Assembly (NCBI GenBank): GCA_030654695.1
Contig: JAURWY010000030.1
Location: forward strand, 1 to 64,000
Source of the DNA: Polaromonas sp.
Lineage (GTDB): Bacteria; Pseudomonadota; Gammaproteobacteria; Burkholderiales; Burkholderiaceae_C
Direction of reading: 5' to 3'
Length of the DNA: 64,000 nt
Below are positions 14,522-25,101 of this stretch, piece after piece. Every line of letters starts with the position of its first letter. Position 1 is the stretch's first letter. A program made the position numbers and the translations under genes. The notes beneath the pieces were generated by a model. The model made no database searches. It was not told where the DNA came from and saw only the letters and a program-made list of their open reading frames with translations.

Positions 14522-16069
14522 ATGAAACACACCTTGCCAGGTAAATTTGTTCCAACCATGATGATGCACCGCCTGCCTATGACCTTATTTTTTCTCAAGT
14601 CAGATCCGTCAGTGTCTATCTTGCGGGCGATGCTCGCGGTCACCGTCTTGATGGTTTCTTGCGTGTTCAGCAGTGTCTCAGCTCAGACTCTGCAGGCGGC
14701 AAAACCTGCAGCCCCCGCCGCTGCAGTGCAAGCGCAAGAGTTCACGCTGGCCAACGGCCTGACACTCATCGTCAAGCCAGACCGCCGCGCGCCCACCGTG
14801 GCGCACATGCTGTGGGTGCGGGTCGGCTCGATGGACGAGGTCGACGGCACCACCGGCGTGGCGCACGTGCTGGAGCACATGATGTTCAAAGGCACACCCA
14901 CACTCAAGCCGGGTGAGTTTTCTCGCCGTGTCGCCGCTTTGGGTGGCCGCGACAACGCCTTCACCAGCCGCGACGCCACGGCTTATCACCAGCAGATTCC
15001 CGCCAACCGACTTGAAGAGGTGATGCAGCTCGAAGCCGACCGCTTTGCCAACACGCAATGGGAGGACGACGAGTTCAAGCGCGAAATAGAAGTGGTCAAA
15101 GAAGAACGCCGTTTGCGCACCGATGATTCACCACGCGCTCAGCTCTATGAAGCTGCCAATGGCGTTGCCTTCACCGCCGCAGCGTATCGCCGGCCCATCG
15201 TCGGCTGGATGAGTGACCTCGACGCCATGACGCCTGATGATGTGCGCAGCTTTTACCGCAAGTGGTATGTGCCGAGCAACGCCGCCGTGGTGGTCGCCGG
15301 TGACGTGGACGTTGCGCAGGTCAAAGCGCTGGCTGAAAAATACTACGGTGTGATTCCCGCTGCGGCCACACCCGTGCGCAAACCGCGCCTTGAGCCGGTT
15401 CAAGCCGGCGTTAGACGCCTTGACCACAAGGCCAGTGCCAGCCAGGCGTACGTCAGCCTGATGTTCAAGGTGCCGCAAATGGACGCCAGCGGACTGGCTG
15501 ATGCGCCTGCAGACGCTTCGCTGCGCACTGCCAGCCAAGACGCGCTGGCCTTGACCGTGTTGTCGGCTGTGCTTGATGGCTACAGCGGTGCTCGCCTAGA
15601 TCGTGCGCTGACGCAGGGCGAGGGCCGCGTGGCCGACAGTGCCGGTGCTTACAACGGCTTGCTGGGTCGTGGGCCGCAGGTCTTTGTACTTGACGGTGTG
15701 CCTGCTCAAGGCAAGACCGCGCAGCAGGTGATTGACGCCTTGCGTCAGCAAGTCGCGCAGATTGCCAAAGACGGCGTCAATGAAGCTGAACTCAACCGCG
15801 TCAAGACGCAGTGGGTGGCGGGCGAGATTTACAAGCTGGACGCACTTTTCAGCCAAGCCCGTGAGCTGGGAAGCCACTGGGTCAATGGTTTTCCACTGGA
15901 CGCCAGCGCCCGCTTGGTGGCACGCTTGCGCAAGGTCAGTGCCGCTGAAGTGCAGTCCGTGGCGGCGCGTTACTTTGGTGACGACCAGTTGACGCAAGCG
16001 GTGTTGGTGCCGCAGCCGCTGGACCCGAACCGCAAGCCCCGCGCGCCGGCTGCTGGCTCGCGCCACTGA
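14522..16069 (+). CDS. M16-family zinc metalloprotease (catalytic member of a pair)
   Basis: 515 residues from ATG at 14522; a TTG at 14504 is also possible. After a long basic leader comes a hydrophobic export signal ('MLAVTVLMVSCVFSSVSA', about 42-59). The zinc motif HxxEH is in 'AHVLEHMMFKGT', with the distal glutamate in 'REIEVVKEERRLRTDD'. This is the catalytic half of a periplasmic pitrilysin/processing-peptidase-type enzyme. The non-catalytic partner follows 23 bases downstream, so the two probably form a heterodimer as in other M16B pairs. The start is uncertain because of the long leader. Confidence 0.9.
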   Translation: MKHTLPGKFVPTMMMHRLPMTLFFLKSDPSVSILRAMLAVTVLMVSCVFSSVSAQTLQAAKPAAPAAAVQAQEFTLANGLTLIVKPDRRAPTVAHMLWVRVGSMDEVDGTTGVAHVLEHMMFKGTPTLKPGEFSRRVAALGGRDNAFTSRDATAYHQQIPANRLEEVMQLEADRFANTQWEDDEFKREIEVVKEERRLRTDDSPRAQLYEAANGVAFTAAAYRRPIVGWMSDLDAMTPDDVRSFYRKWYVPSNAAVVVAGDVDVAQVKALAEKYYGVIPAAATPVRKPRLEPVQAGVRRLDHKASASQAYVSLMFKVPQMDASGLADAPADASLRTASQDALALTVLSAVLDGYSGARLDRALTQGEGRVADSAGAYNGLLGRGPQVFVLDGVPAQGKTAQQVIDALRQQVAQIAKDGVNEAELNRVKTQWVAGEIYKLDALFSQARELGSHWVNGFPLDASARLVARLRKVSAAEVQSVAARYFGDDQLTQAVLVPQPLDPNRKPRAPAAGSRH

Positions 16070-16092
16070 CCATTGAAATCGAAAGAAAAAAC

Positions 16093-17460
16093 ATGTTGAT
16101 TTCTAAATTCAGCGGCTCAGCAACGCGTGTTGTCTGGGCCGCCATCGTCGGACTGGCCGCCTTGCTGCAGAGCCAAGCCGCGCTGGCAGCCTTGCCGATT
16201 CAACACTGGATGCAGGCCAGCGGTGCCAAGGTTTATCTGGTTGAAAGCCACGGCATTCCGATGCTCGATGTGCAGATCGACTTTGACGCTGGCGACCGCC
16301 GTGACCCAGCTGACAAAGCGGGCTTGGCGACGATGGTCTCGACCATGAATGCCAAGGGCGTTGCGGCCAAAGCCGGAGCGCCAGCGCTGGACGAAAACCA
16401 ACTCAGCGAAGCGTGGGCCGATCTGGGGGCCACCTTCTCTGCGGGTGCGGGCAGAGACCGCATGAGCTTTTCGCTGCGCAGCTTGAGTTACCCAGATCTG
16501 TTGCCGAAAGCCGTGGCGCTGGCTGCCCGACAAATCGGCGAGCCAGCCTTTCCGGAAGCGATCTGGGTGCGCGAGCGTGAGCGTATCGGCGCCGCCATCC
16601 GCGAGGCCAACACGCGCCCAGCCACACTGGCAGCGAAGGCGTTTTCATCGGCGGTGTATGGCAATCACCCCTACGGTTTTGAGACCACCGAGGCTTCGAT
16701 GGCGCGTACCTCCGTGGCCGACATGCGTCAGTTTTACACGCGCTTTATTCAGCCTTGCCGGGCCAAGGTGAGTGTCGTGGGTGACGTCACGCGGGCCCAG
16801 GCGGATGCCTTGGTGAAAGCCTTGTTGGCGCGCTTGCCGCAGAGCGATGCGGCGCGTTGCGCCGCTTTGCCGCCCGTGGCCGAGGTGTCAGTGCTGACCG
16901 CGCCTGTCAACGAAGCCATTGCCTTTGAATCGGCACAAGCGCATGTATTGATCGGCCAGCCCGGCTACAAACGCTCAGACCCTGATTTTTTTGCCCTCAC
17001 GGTGGGCAACTACACCTTGGGCGGCGGCGGTTTTGTGTCGCGTCTGACCACTGAAGTGCGCGAAAAACGCGGCCTGACTTACAGCGTCTACAGCTACTTC
17101 TCGCCGAGCCTTCACGCCGGTGCTTTCACCATTGGTTTGCAGACCCGACCTGACCAAGCCGCGCAGGCTGTTCAAGTCGCACGCGAGGTGCTGGCAAAAT
17201 TCGTCACGGAAGGTCCGAGCGAAGCCGAACTCAAGGCCGCCAAGGACAACCTGATGGGCGGCTTCCCGCTGCTCATCGACAGCAATGCGAAACTCATCTC
17301 CAACGTCGCCAACATCGCCTGGAATAACTTGCCACTCAATTACCTAGACACCTGGACCGCTCAGGTTGAAAAAATCACGGCGGCCGACATCAAGGCCGCA
17401 TTTGCCCGCAAACTGCAGCCAGACCGCATGGTCACCGTGGTGCTGGGAGCCGGCGCATGA
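16093..17460 (+). CDS. M16-family peptidase-like protein, non-catalytic partner
   Basis: 455 residues. It has a Sec signal peptide (about 10-33, 'VVWAAIVGLAALLQSQAALA') and an M16 fold ('VYLVESHGIPMLDVQIDFDA', 'VYGNHPYGFETTEASMARTS', 'TYSVYSYFSPSLHAGAF') but no HxxEH motif; the corresponding place reads 'DKAGLATMVSTMNAKG'. It should therefore be structural, binding substrate for the catalytic subunit encoded upstream. Its stop overlaps the rsmD start (ATGA), so the peptidases and rsmD are probably one transcript. Confidence 0.9.
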   Translation: MLISKFSGSATRVVWAAIVGLAALLQSQAALAALPIQHWMQASGAKVYLVESHGIPMLDVQIDFDAGDRRDPADKAGLATMVSTMNAKGVAAKAGAPALDENQLSEAWADLGATFSAGAGRDRMSFSLRSLSYPDLLPKAVALAARQIGEPAFPEAIWVRERERIGAAIREANTRPATLAAKAFSSAVYGNHPYGFETTEASMARTSVADMRQFYTRFIQPCRAKVSVVGDVTRAQADALVKALLARLPQSDAARCAALPPVAEVSVLTAPVNEAIAFESAQAHVLIGQPGYKRSDPDFFALTVGNYTLGGGGFVSRLTTEVREKRGLTYSVYSYFSPSLHAGAFTIGLQTRPDQAAQAVQVAREVLAKFVTEGPSEAELKAAKDNLMGGFPLLIDSNAKLISNVANIAWNNLPLNYLDTWTAQVEKITAADIKAAFARKLQPDRMVTVVLGAGA

Positions 17461-18116
17461 GGCCGCGTTCCGAACAGGCCAAGCCTGCCCCAGCGGCCAA
17501 GCCGCCAAGCAAAGCCAAGGGCAAGCCGGGTCCGCGCCACAACAAGCCGCTGCCGGGCGAGGTCCGCATCATTGGCGGTCTTTACAAGCGCACCAAGCTG
17601 CCAGTGTCTGACAAGCCCGGCCTGCGCCCAACGCCAGACCGCGTGCGCGAAACCTTGTTCAACTGGCTGGGCCAAGACCTGACCGGCTGGCGCTGCATGG
17701 ACATTTTCGCGGGCACCGGGGTGCTTGGTTTTGAAGCGGCTTCGCGCGGCGCGGCAGAGGTTGTCTTGTGCGAGCAGGATGCCCAGCTGGTGCTCAAAAT
17801 GAAGGCCTTGCAAGACCGGCTGAAGGCCAATGCGGTGCGGGTTGAGCGTGGCGACGGCGTTGGCTTGCTGCGGCGGCAAAGCCCCGGCTCTATCCAGCTG
17901 GTGTTCATCGACCCGCCGTTTGACTCGGTGTTGTTTGAGCCGGCATTGAAGGCAGCTGCCGAAGTGATTTCAGACAAGGGTCTGGTCTATCTTGAAGCAC
18001 CACGCACTTGGACCACCGACGAGTTGACCCCGTTGGGGCTGGAGATTTACCGCAGCAGCAAAGCTGGTGCGGTGCATTTCCATTTGCTGGCGCGCTTGGG
18101 AGCCTTCACGGCTTGA
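17457..18116 (+). CDS. rsmD: 16S rRNA (guanine966-N2)-methyltransferase RsmD
   Basis: 219 residues. A basic, proline/lysine-rich N-terminal extension (about 1-32) precedes 'RIIGGLYKRTKLPV', the SAM-binding 'CMDIFAGTGVLGFEAASRGA' and the catalytic 'VFIDPPFD' (the DPPF N6/N2-amino methylase motif). It methylates G966 of 16S rRNA in the 30S subunit. The ATG overlaps the stop of the preceding M16 gene, and coaD follows 49 bases downstream, the usual rsmD-coaD order. Confidence 0.95.
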   Translation: MRPRSEQAKPAPAAKPPSKAKGKPGPRHNKPLPGEVRIIGGLYKRTKLPVSDKPGLRPTPDRVRETLFNWLGQDLTGWRCMDIFAGTGVLGFEAASRGAAEVVLCEQDAQLVLKMKALQDRLKANAVRVERGDGVGLLRRQSPGSIQLVFIDPPFDSVLFEPALKAAAEVISDKGLVYLEAPRTWTTDELTPLGLEIYRSSKAGAVHFHLLARLGAFTA

Positions 18117-18165
18117 AGGCACTTTCGTCGTCAAGGCTTTGGGCCCCGGGGGCATAATTCTGGAT

Positions 18166-19589
<1,424 letters not shown>

Positions 19590-19653
19590 GACGTGATGGA
19601 TGTGCTGTGTGCGGATGGTGCTTGGCACGACTGTAACGCGCCTAGGCCCCATG

Positions 19654-19690
19654 AAAAACGGCCCATGCCCTCTTGCGAGGAAATGGGCCG
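19654..19690 (-). terminator. Terminator of rplY
   Basis: On the minus strand the stem CGGCCCAT/ATGGGCCG (19683-19690 with 19659-19666) is followed by TTTTT (19654-19658). It lies about 45 bases past the rplY stop and overlaps the long in-frame leader of pth, supporting the later pth start. Confidence 0.8.
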
Positions 19691-19735
19691 AGGCCGCCGT
19701 CAGGCAGCTTTGGTCAGCAGGGCTCGGTAGAGAGC

Positions 19736-20395
19736 TTACTTCTTGGCGGCTGGCTTGGCTGCTGGTGCAGGCTTGCCTTTGCCGCCTTTGGCGTCTTTGG
19801 CATCAGCTGCTGGCGCTTCTTCGGCCGGGGCTTCTTCAACGATAGCCGTGACAGAAACCAACACTGGGTTGACTTGGCCTTTGGCCACAAACTTCACGTC
19901 TTTTGGCAACGTGATGTCTTTGACGTGCAGTGGCGCGCCTTTTTTCATCGCGCTCAAATCAACCGCGATGAATTCAGGAATGTCAGCTGGGAAGCAGGAA
20001 ATGGTCAGCTCGGTCAGCACGTGGTTGACCAAGCAGTTTTCGGTTTTGACAGCGGGCGAATTTTCTTCACCGCTGTAATGCACCGGCACTTTGATCGTCA
20101 TGCGTGTCGTGGCTTCAACGCGCTGAAAGTCAATGTGCAGAATTTGCTGTTTGAAGGGGTGCATTTGCAAATTGCGCAGCAAGACCTTGTGGACGTTGCC
20201 GGACAGTTCCATCTCGAGGATGGAAGCGTGGAAGGCTTCTTTTTTGATAGCGTGGAACAGTGCGTTGTGATCGAGTTCGATCATCGTTGCAGCGCCAGTG
20301 CCACCATAAACAATACCGGGCGTGCGGCCGGTGATGCGGAGACGGCGGCTCGCACCCGTGCCCTGCAATGCGCGCTCAAAAGCGGTGAATTTCAT
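19736..20395 (-). CDS. rplY: 50S ribosomal protein L25 (Ctc/general stress long form)
   Basis: 219 residues from ATG at 20395 with GGAG upstream. The L25 domain is about 1-95 ('[20 protein letters not shown]', '[20 protein letters not shown]'), and a TL5/Ctc-type beta domain continues to about 190. The C-terminal tail is Ala/Lys/Glu-rich low complexity ('[17 protein letters not shown]'). It binds 5S rRNA in the large subunit. It follows prs on the same strand, the standard prs-rplY-pth order in Proteobacteria. Confidence 0.96.
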   Translation of the reverse strand: MKFTAFERALQGTGASRRLRITGRTPGIVYGGTGAATMIELDHNALFHAIKKEAFHASILEMELSGNVHKVLLRNLQMHPFKQQILHIDFQRVEATTRMTIKVPVHYSGEENSPAVKTENCLVNHVLTELTISCFPADIPEFIAVDLSAMKKGAPLHVKDITLPKDVKFVAKGQVNPVLVSVTAIVEEAPAEEAPAADAKDAKGGKGKPAPAAKPAAKK

Positions 20396-20443
20396 ACTAT
20401 TTCTCCAGAAGAGGCAGGCCGCGACCAGCTCGCCTCGTGACGT

Positions 20444-20470
20444 AAAAGGCGGCCTCTAAAAGGGCCGCCC
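20444..20470 (-). terminator. Terminator of prs
   Basis: Stem GGCGGCC/GGCCGCC (20448-20454 with 20463-20469) with an 8-base loop and, on the minus strand, a TTTT run at 20444-20447, directly after the prs stop. It would reduce read-through into rplY. Confidence 0.75.
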
Positions 20471-20485
20471 ACTTTTTGTCTCGGG

Positions 20486-21484
20486 TCAGAACAAATTGTC
20501 TTGATCCGAGAACAAACTCATAACCGACTCACCTTTGGCAATCCGCTGAATGGTTTCGGCAATCAGCGGTGCAACAGAGAGTTGGCGAATTTTTTGGCAC
20601 GCCATGGCACTTTCGCTCAGCGAGATGGTGTTGGTCACCACGACTTCGTCGAGGGCATCGCTTTTAGCAATGCGGTCAATGGCGGGGCCCGAAAAAATCG
20701 GGTGCGTGCAGTAGGCGTAAACTTTTTTGGCGCCGCGCTCTTTCAGCACTTCGGCAGCTTTGAGCAGCGTGCCGGCGGTGTCAATCATGTCGTCCATGAT
20801 GACGCAGTTGCGGCCATCAATGTCGCCGATCACGTGCATGACTTCAGATACATTGGCTTTGGGGCGACGCTTGTCAATGATGGCCATGTCGCAACCGAGT
20901 TGCTTGGCCAGCGCACGCGCACGAACCACGCCACCAACGTCTGGCGAGACAACCATCAGGTCGTTGTAGTTTTGCTGGCGCAAGTCACCCAACAAGACCG
21001 GTGAGGCGTAAATATTGTCGACAGGGATATCGAAAAAGCCCTGAATCTGGTCGGCGTGCAGATCCATCGTCAAAACCCGTGAGACGCCGACCGCTTGCAG
21101 CATGTTGGCGACCACTTTGGCCGTGATGGGGACGCGGGCAGAGCGCGGACGGCGGTCTTGACGGGCGTAACCAAAATAGGGGATGACCGCAGAAATGCGC
21201 TCAGCAGAGGCACGCTTCAGGGCGTCCACCATGATCAGCAATTCCATCAGGTTGTCGTTGGTCGGTGCACAAGTTGACTGCACCACAAAGACTTCGCGAG
21301 CCCGCACGTTTTGCTGAATTTCGACGGTGACTTCGCCATCGGAGAAGCGTCCAACATGGGCCGCTCCCAATGAAATTCCGAGGTTCTTGGCAATCTCTTG
21401 GGCTAAGCCCGGATTGGCATTGCCTGTGAAAACCATGAATTCAGGGTGATGCGGAAGCATGAGGGGTCCAGCGGTGTTTGGCAT
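20486..21484 (-). CDS. prs: Ribose-phosphate pyrophosphokinase (PRPP synthetase)
   Basis: 332 residues from ATG at 21484; conserved sequence starts near '[20 protein letters not shown]', so a slightly later start is possible. Conserved parts are '[20 protein letters not shown]', '[18 protein letters not shown]' (ATP/ribose-5-P binding), '[20 protein letters not shown]' and the PRPP loop '[20 protein letters not shown]'. It makes PRPP for purine, pyrimidine, His, Trp and NAD synthesis. Confidence 0.97.
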   Translation of the reverse strand: MPNTAGPLMLPHHPEFMVFTGNANPGLAQEIAKNLGISLGAAHVGRFSDGEVTVEIQQNVRAREVFVVQSTCAPTNDNLMELLIMVDALKRASAERISAVIPYFGYARQDRRPRSARVPITAKVVANMLQAVGVSRVLTMDLHADQIQGFFDIPVDNIYASPVLLGDLRQQNYNDLMVVSPDVGGVVRARALAKQLGCDMAIIDKRRPKANVSEVMHVIGDIDGRNCVIMDDMIDTAGTLLKAAEVLKERGAKKVYAYCTHPIFSGPAIDRIAKSDALDEVVVTNTISLSESAMACQKIRQLSVAPLIAETIQRIAKGESVMSLFSDQDNLF

Positions 21485-21578
21485 TGAAACAATGAAAAAG
21501 CAAAAGACACACTAAAAAACACTGGGTATCCAATGCCCGCGCGGTTTTGTTTCACCGCCAATCTAAGGCACTAAATAC

Positions 21579-21626
21579 AAAAGGCCGATGCCCGGACTTT
21601 GAATCAAAGTCCGCGGCAAAGGCCCT
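21579..21626 (-). terminator. Extended hairpin downstream of tRNA-Gln, terminator-like
   Basis: An 8-bp stem GGACTTTG/CAAAGTCC with a 3-base loop is extended by TGCC/GGCA and GGCC/GGCC helices (21583-21624). On the minus strand a TTTT run follows (21579-21582). It separates the tRNA from prs about 95 bases further on and may terminate the tRNA transcript. Confidence 0.6.
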
Positions 21627-21633
21627 GTAAATT

Positions 21634-21711
21634 TGGCAGGGGTGGAAGGAGTCGAACCTGCGAATGCTGGAATCAAAATCCAGTGCCTTAACCAACTTGG
21701 CGACACCCCTA
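21634..21711 (-). tRNA. tRNA-Gln (anticodon TTG)
   Basis: Minus-strand cloverleaf of 78 bases including an encoded CCA. The acceptor TAGGGGT pairs with ACCCCTG, the D arm is CGCC...GGC and the anticodon stem CTGGA/TCCAG encloses the TTG anticodon. The T arm contains TTCGA, with one mismatched pair in its stem. The position between ispE and prs is typical for the group. Confidence 0.93.
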
Positions 21712-21820
21712 CACAGGACAACTGCTGTCACGTGGCCGCCTTGCGGCAGCCCTTAACTTCAGCAATCAACCTATAAACTTCACTCGTCGTCTCTAGAAAA
21801 CTTGTCCTAAAACCGGCATT

Positions 21821-22720
21821 TTACCAACCGGCTAAAGGATGTACCTCTAAATTTCTGCATTTTTTGACAACCCAGCCGCTTGGAGCTACCGGAATCATCG
21901 AATCATGCAAAATTTGCGCAAAAACTGCACTCCCTGAGCCGGTCATTCTGCCTTGCAACCCTTGTGCTGTGAGCCAGTCTAAAGACTGAACCAGCGGTGC
22001 GCAAAGTTTCTCAGCAACCGGCTGCAAGTCGTTCTGGCCAAATCCGTAAACACGGCCGTTGTCGTTTGCAGCAAAGCCTAGCATTGTAGCAGTTTGTGTG
22101 TCGCGTTTTAGCGCCTCCGCGCCAAAAATTTCGGGTGTTGACAGTCCTGCAGGGGGTTTGACGACTAAAAATTGCGCTGGCGGTAATTGGATGGGCGTCA
22201 GTTGCTCGCCAATGCCTTCAACCCAAGCGTGGCCTGCGCCAAGGAAAAACGGCACATCTGCACCCAGGCTCAGGGCGATCGACTGTAATTTATCGGCGGG
22301 CAGGCGGACGCCCCAGAGTCGCTGCAGCGCGCGCAGGCAACTGGCGGCGTCTGACGATCCACCACCCATTCCCGCCTGCGATGGAATATTTTTTTCAAGA
22401 CTGATGTTCACGCCCAGCGAAGTTCCTGTGGCGGCTTGCAACGCGCGGGCGGCACGCACCGTCAGGTCGTCTGCGGGCAGCGCATCGGCTGTGCTTGTTC
22501 CTAGGTCGGTGCGCGAAATAATGCCGTCTTTGCGCAGCTCAAAGTGCAGCGTGTCGCACCAATCGATGAGCATGAAGACCGACTGCAGCAAGTGGTAGCC
22601 GTCAGCGCGCCGTCCGGTGATGTGCAGAAATAAATTCAGTTTGGCTGGCGCCAGCACGTCGTAAACAGCCTTGAGTGGGGCGGCTGTGTGACTGGGCCGG
22701 GACGACTGTTTAGGCAGCAC
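21821..22720 (-). CDS. ispE: 4-diphosphocytidyl-2-C-methyl-D-erythritol kinase IspE
   Basis: 299 residues from GTG at 22720; the conserved part starts at 'LAPAKLNLFLHITGRRADGY', so about 24 extra residues precede the usual start. The GHMP-kinase ATP motif is 'PSQAGMGGGSSDAASCLRAL', and the third motif lies near 'GRMTGSGSAVFAQ'. It phosphorylates CDP-methylerythritol in the MEP isoprenoid pathway. It is three bases after lolB, so the two genes are co-transcribed. Confidence 0.95.
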   Translation of the reverse strand: MLPKQSSRPSHTAAPLKAVYDVLAPAKLNLFLHITGRRADGYHLLQSVFMLIDWCDTLHFELRKDGIISRTDLGTSTADALPADDLTVRAARALQAATGTSLGVNISLEKNIPSQAGMGGGSSDAASCLRALQRLWGVRLPADKLQSIALSLGADVPFFLGAGHAWVEGIGEQLTPIQLPPAQFLVVKPPAGLSTPEIFGAEALKRDTQTATMLGFAANDNGRVYGFGQNDLQPVAEKLCAPLVQSLDWLTAQGLQGRMTGSGSAVFAQILHDSMIPVAPSGWVVKKCRNLEVHPLAGW

Positions 22721-22723
22721 AAT

Positions 22724-23284
22724 TTAACGCGAAGGCGCGTCTAAGACGATGCGCAGCTCAGTCTGCGGCAGTGGCTGAAGGCGGCGGGCTTGAATGTGCC
22801 CTTCTGCTTGGCGCGTGAGATCAGCTGTCCATCCGTTGGACTGGGTGTCTTTGCCAGCGAGCCAGTCAAAGAGGGCGGTCACCGGCAGCGCGGCACCGGT
22901 GGATTGTTCGATCAGCGCGTCAATAGATGCGTAGCGGCGCGTCTCGCTGCCCGAATAAAGGGTTGCTTGCTGCGGCGACCATCGGGCAGCCAGGACGGTG
23001 TTTCCCAGCGGGCTGTTCAGCATCAGCTCCCCCTTGTTGGGATTGCCTTTGATTTCAAAGCCCCCCGAAAATGACTGTGGCGGCTCGGTTTGTACTTGCA
23101 GACTCAACCGCCCAGACCAGCTGTCTGCGCTCATGCTGTCACTGGGCTCGCGCGGCATTTGAACGCAGCCGCCCAGCCAAACCAGACTGGCGCAGGCCAG
23201 CCAGAACAGGCCGCTGCGCCAGTCCGGTCGGTCTGTTGTCGCTGCTGTGGAGGAGTTGGAAAAGCGGGTGAACACAAGACGCAT
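22724..23284 (-). CDS. lolB: Outer-membrane lipoprotein receptor LolB
   Basis: 186 residues from ATG at 23284 (a TTG three codons earlier also fits). Lipoprotein signal with lipobox 'VWLGGC' near residue 40 after an unusually long N-region. The mature part 'WSGRLSLQVQTEPPQSFSGG', 'LMLNSPLGNTVLAARWSPQQ' and 'LFDWLAGKDTQ' matches LolB. It accepts lipoproteins from LolA and inserts them into the outer membrane. LolC and LolD of the same pathway are encoded at 61158-63093. The lolB-ispE order is standard. Confidence 0.92.
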   Translation of the reverse strand: MRLVFTRFSNSSTAATTDRPDWRSGLFWLACASLVWLGGCVQMPREPSDSMSADSWSGRLSLQVQTEPPQSFSGGFEIKGNPNKGELMLNSPLGNTVLAARWSPQQATLYSGSETRRYASIDALIEQSTGAALPVTALFDWLAGKDTQSNGWTADLTRQAEGHIQARRLQPLPQTELRIVLDAPSR

Positions 23285-23297
23285 GGATCGCAAGGGC

Positions 23298-25079
23298 TCA
23301 GAGTTTGACGCGCAGGCGCTTCAGTGTTTCAAGCAGCGTTTCGTTTTCTGGATTCAGCTGTCGGCCTTCTTTCCAGATGGCTTGCGCACGTTCGCGCTGG
23401 CCCATTTGCCACAGCACTTCGCCTAGGTGCGCGGCAATTTCTGAATCCGGCCTGGCCTTGAACGCGGCTTCAAGCAGGCGCAAGGCTTCAGCCTGATTGC
23501 CCAAGCGAAATTCAACCCAGCCGAGGCTGTCTTGGATGAAGGGATCTGTCGGTGCAAAGGCGACCGCTTGTTGAATCAGTACTTTGGCCTCGGGTAAGCG
23601 CAGATTACGATCTGCGAGGGAGTAACCGAGGGCGTTGTAGGCCGCGTGGTAGTCGGGTTTCAGGCTGATCACATGGCGCAGCAGTTGCTCCATCTCGTCA
23701 AGCTTGTTCAGTTTTTCAGCGTTCATGGCTTGCTCGTAAATGAGCTCGATGTCGCTGGGGGCTTGGGTGATGGCTTGAGCGATCAGTTCGTAGGCGGGCT
23801 GGTACTGTTTGAATTCTTTCAGCAGCGTAGATTGGGCCATTAGCTTGCTGCGCTTGTCACTTTCTTTGCGCTCGGGCAGGTCGCGAATGAGCTGAAGGCC
23901 GTCTTGCAGTTTCCCCTGCTTTCCCAGCAGGCTGGCCCTGCGCATTTGTGCTTGCATCAGCATGTCTGGGTTTTCAATCCGCTTGAGCCAGGCTTGCGCG
24001 CCGGCTAAATCTTGGCGCATTTCGGCGATCTGCGCGAGTGCAAAAAAAGCCTGCGCCAAGCCGCGTGAATTTTCTTCTTCCGGGGCTTGTTGTTCGGCCA
24101 ATGCGACATATTTTTTCAGCGATGTTTCAGCCAGTGCCGGTTTTTTTTCTTGCAGTTGCAGCGAACCCAAGACCAGCCAGCCCTGTGCAAAATCAGGTTT
24201 TTCTTTGAGCAGAATCTGGAGTTGCGTCAATGCGTTGGCATAGCGCTCCGCATTGAGCAGATTACGCACATAAGCCATGCGAAGCTCGGGCGAGGCTGGC
24301 GTTGCGCGGACCAAGTATTGGCTCACCATCGCCTCCGCTTGCGGACGCTTCGGGTCCATCAATTCGAGGGCGACGAGCACCGGTCCTTCGGCCTGTGCAT
24401 CCGCAGCTTGGCCACGGTTGGCGGCCTCCAAAGCACCCGCCATGTCCCCGGCGGCCAGCCGAAGCCGCCCCGCCATCGCCCAAGCCGGCGCTGCAGTGCC
24501 AGGCTGGCTGAAGTACGGCGCCAAAGTTTGTTCAACCAAGGTCGCAGCGAGTTTTTTGTCGCCAGTACGGGCATACAGACGCGGCACTGCGGCGAAGGTT
24601 TGTGGCCGCTCCATGGTGGGCGTCAACTCGACCAAAGACTTGAGAGGCTCTGCTGATTCCGCTACGCGGTTTAAAGCCAGCAAAATTTGCAGCGTGTAGC
24701 GGCTGGCTTCAATCGACGTGGGATGCGTCTTTTTCCAGGCACGCGCTGCTTGCAAGGCGGCCTCACCAGAACGCGATTGCAAGGCGAGTTCGGTGGCGCG
24801 CTGATACAGCTGAACGTCTTTGGTTTTTTGGGCCGCGTCGAGAATCAAGGACACGGCGGGTCCTGGTTCGCCCGCGCCCGCGCTGAGTTCGCCAATGAGC
24901 AGCTGATAAAAAAGTTGCGCATCCAGTGCCGAAGAGGGAATCTGGACTTCTTTGGCTTTTTGGCCTCCCAGCGTCGCCACGGGGCTTTGGCCAGAGGCCG
25001 GCACCGCTGGGGCTGTGTACCCGGTGGCTGGCGCAAGCGCTAGCCACAATCCAGCGAGAGTGCAAAGAAAATGTTTCAT
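23298..25079 (-). CDS. TPR-repeat periplasmic protein
   Basis: 593 residues from ATG at 25079 ('MKHFLCTLAGLWLALAPATG'), with a clear Sec signal peptide. A longer in-frame reading back to 25400 overlaps mutM and is rejected. The protein is nearly all helical TPR units, most evident at about 130-330 and 400-590 ('AYNALGYSLADRNLRLPEAK', 'DSLGWVEFRLGNQAEALRLL', 'HLGEVLWQMGQRERAQAIWK'). It probably acts as a scaffold in the periplasm; its partners are unknown. It is commonly found upstream of lolB and divergent from mutM in this group. The starts are 22 bases apart. Confidence 0.88.
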   Translation of the reverse strand: MKHFLCTLAGLWLALAPATGYTAPAVPASGQSPVATLGGQKAKEVQIPSSALDAQLFYQLLIGELSAGAGEPGPAVSLILDAAQKTKDVQLYQRATELALQSRSGEAALQAARAWKKTHPTSIEASRYTLQILLALNRVAESAEPLKSLVELTPTMERPQTFAAVPRLYARTGDKKLAATLVEQTLAPYFSQPGTAAPAWAMAGRLRLAAGDMAGALEAANRGQAADAQAEGPVLVALELMDPKRPQAEAMVSQYLVRATPASPELRMAYVRNLLNAERYANALTQLQILLKEKPDFAQGWLVLGSLQLQEKKPALAETSLKKYVALAEQQAPEEENSRGLAQAFFALAQIAEMRQDLAGAQAWLKRIENPDMLMQAQMRRASLLGKQGKLQDGLQLIRDLPERKESDKRSKLMAQSTLLKEFKQYQPAYELIAQAITQAPSDIELIYEQAMNAEKLNKLDEMEQLLRHVISLKPDYHAAYNALGYSLADRNLRLPEAKVLIQQAVAFAPTDPFIQDSLGWVEFRLGNQAEALRLLEAAFKARPDSEIAAHLGEVLWQMGQRERAQAIWKEGRQLNPENETLLETLKRLRVKL

Positions 25080-25101
25080 CAAGCCATGATAATTGATGAC
25101 C

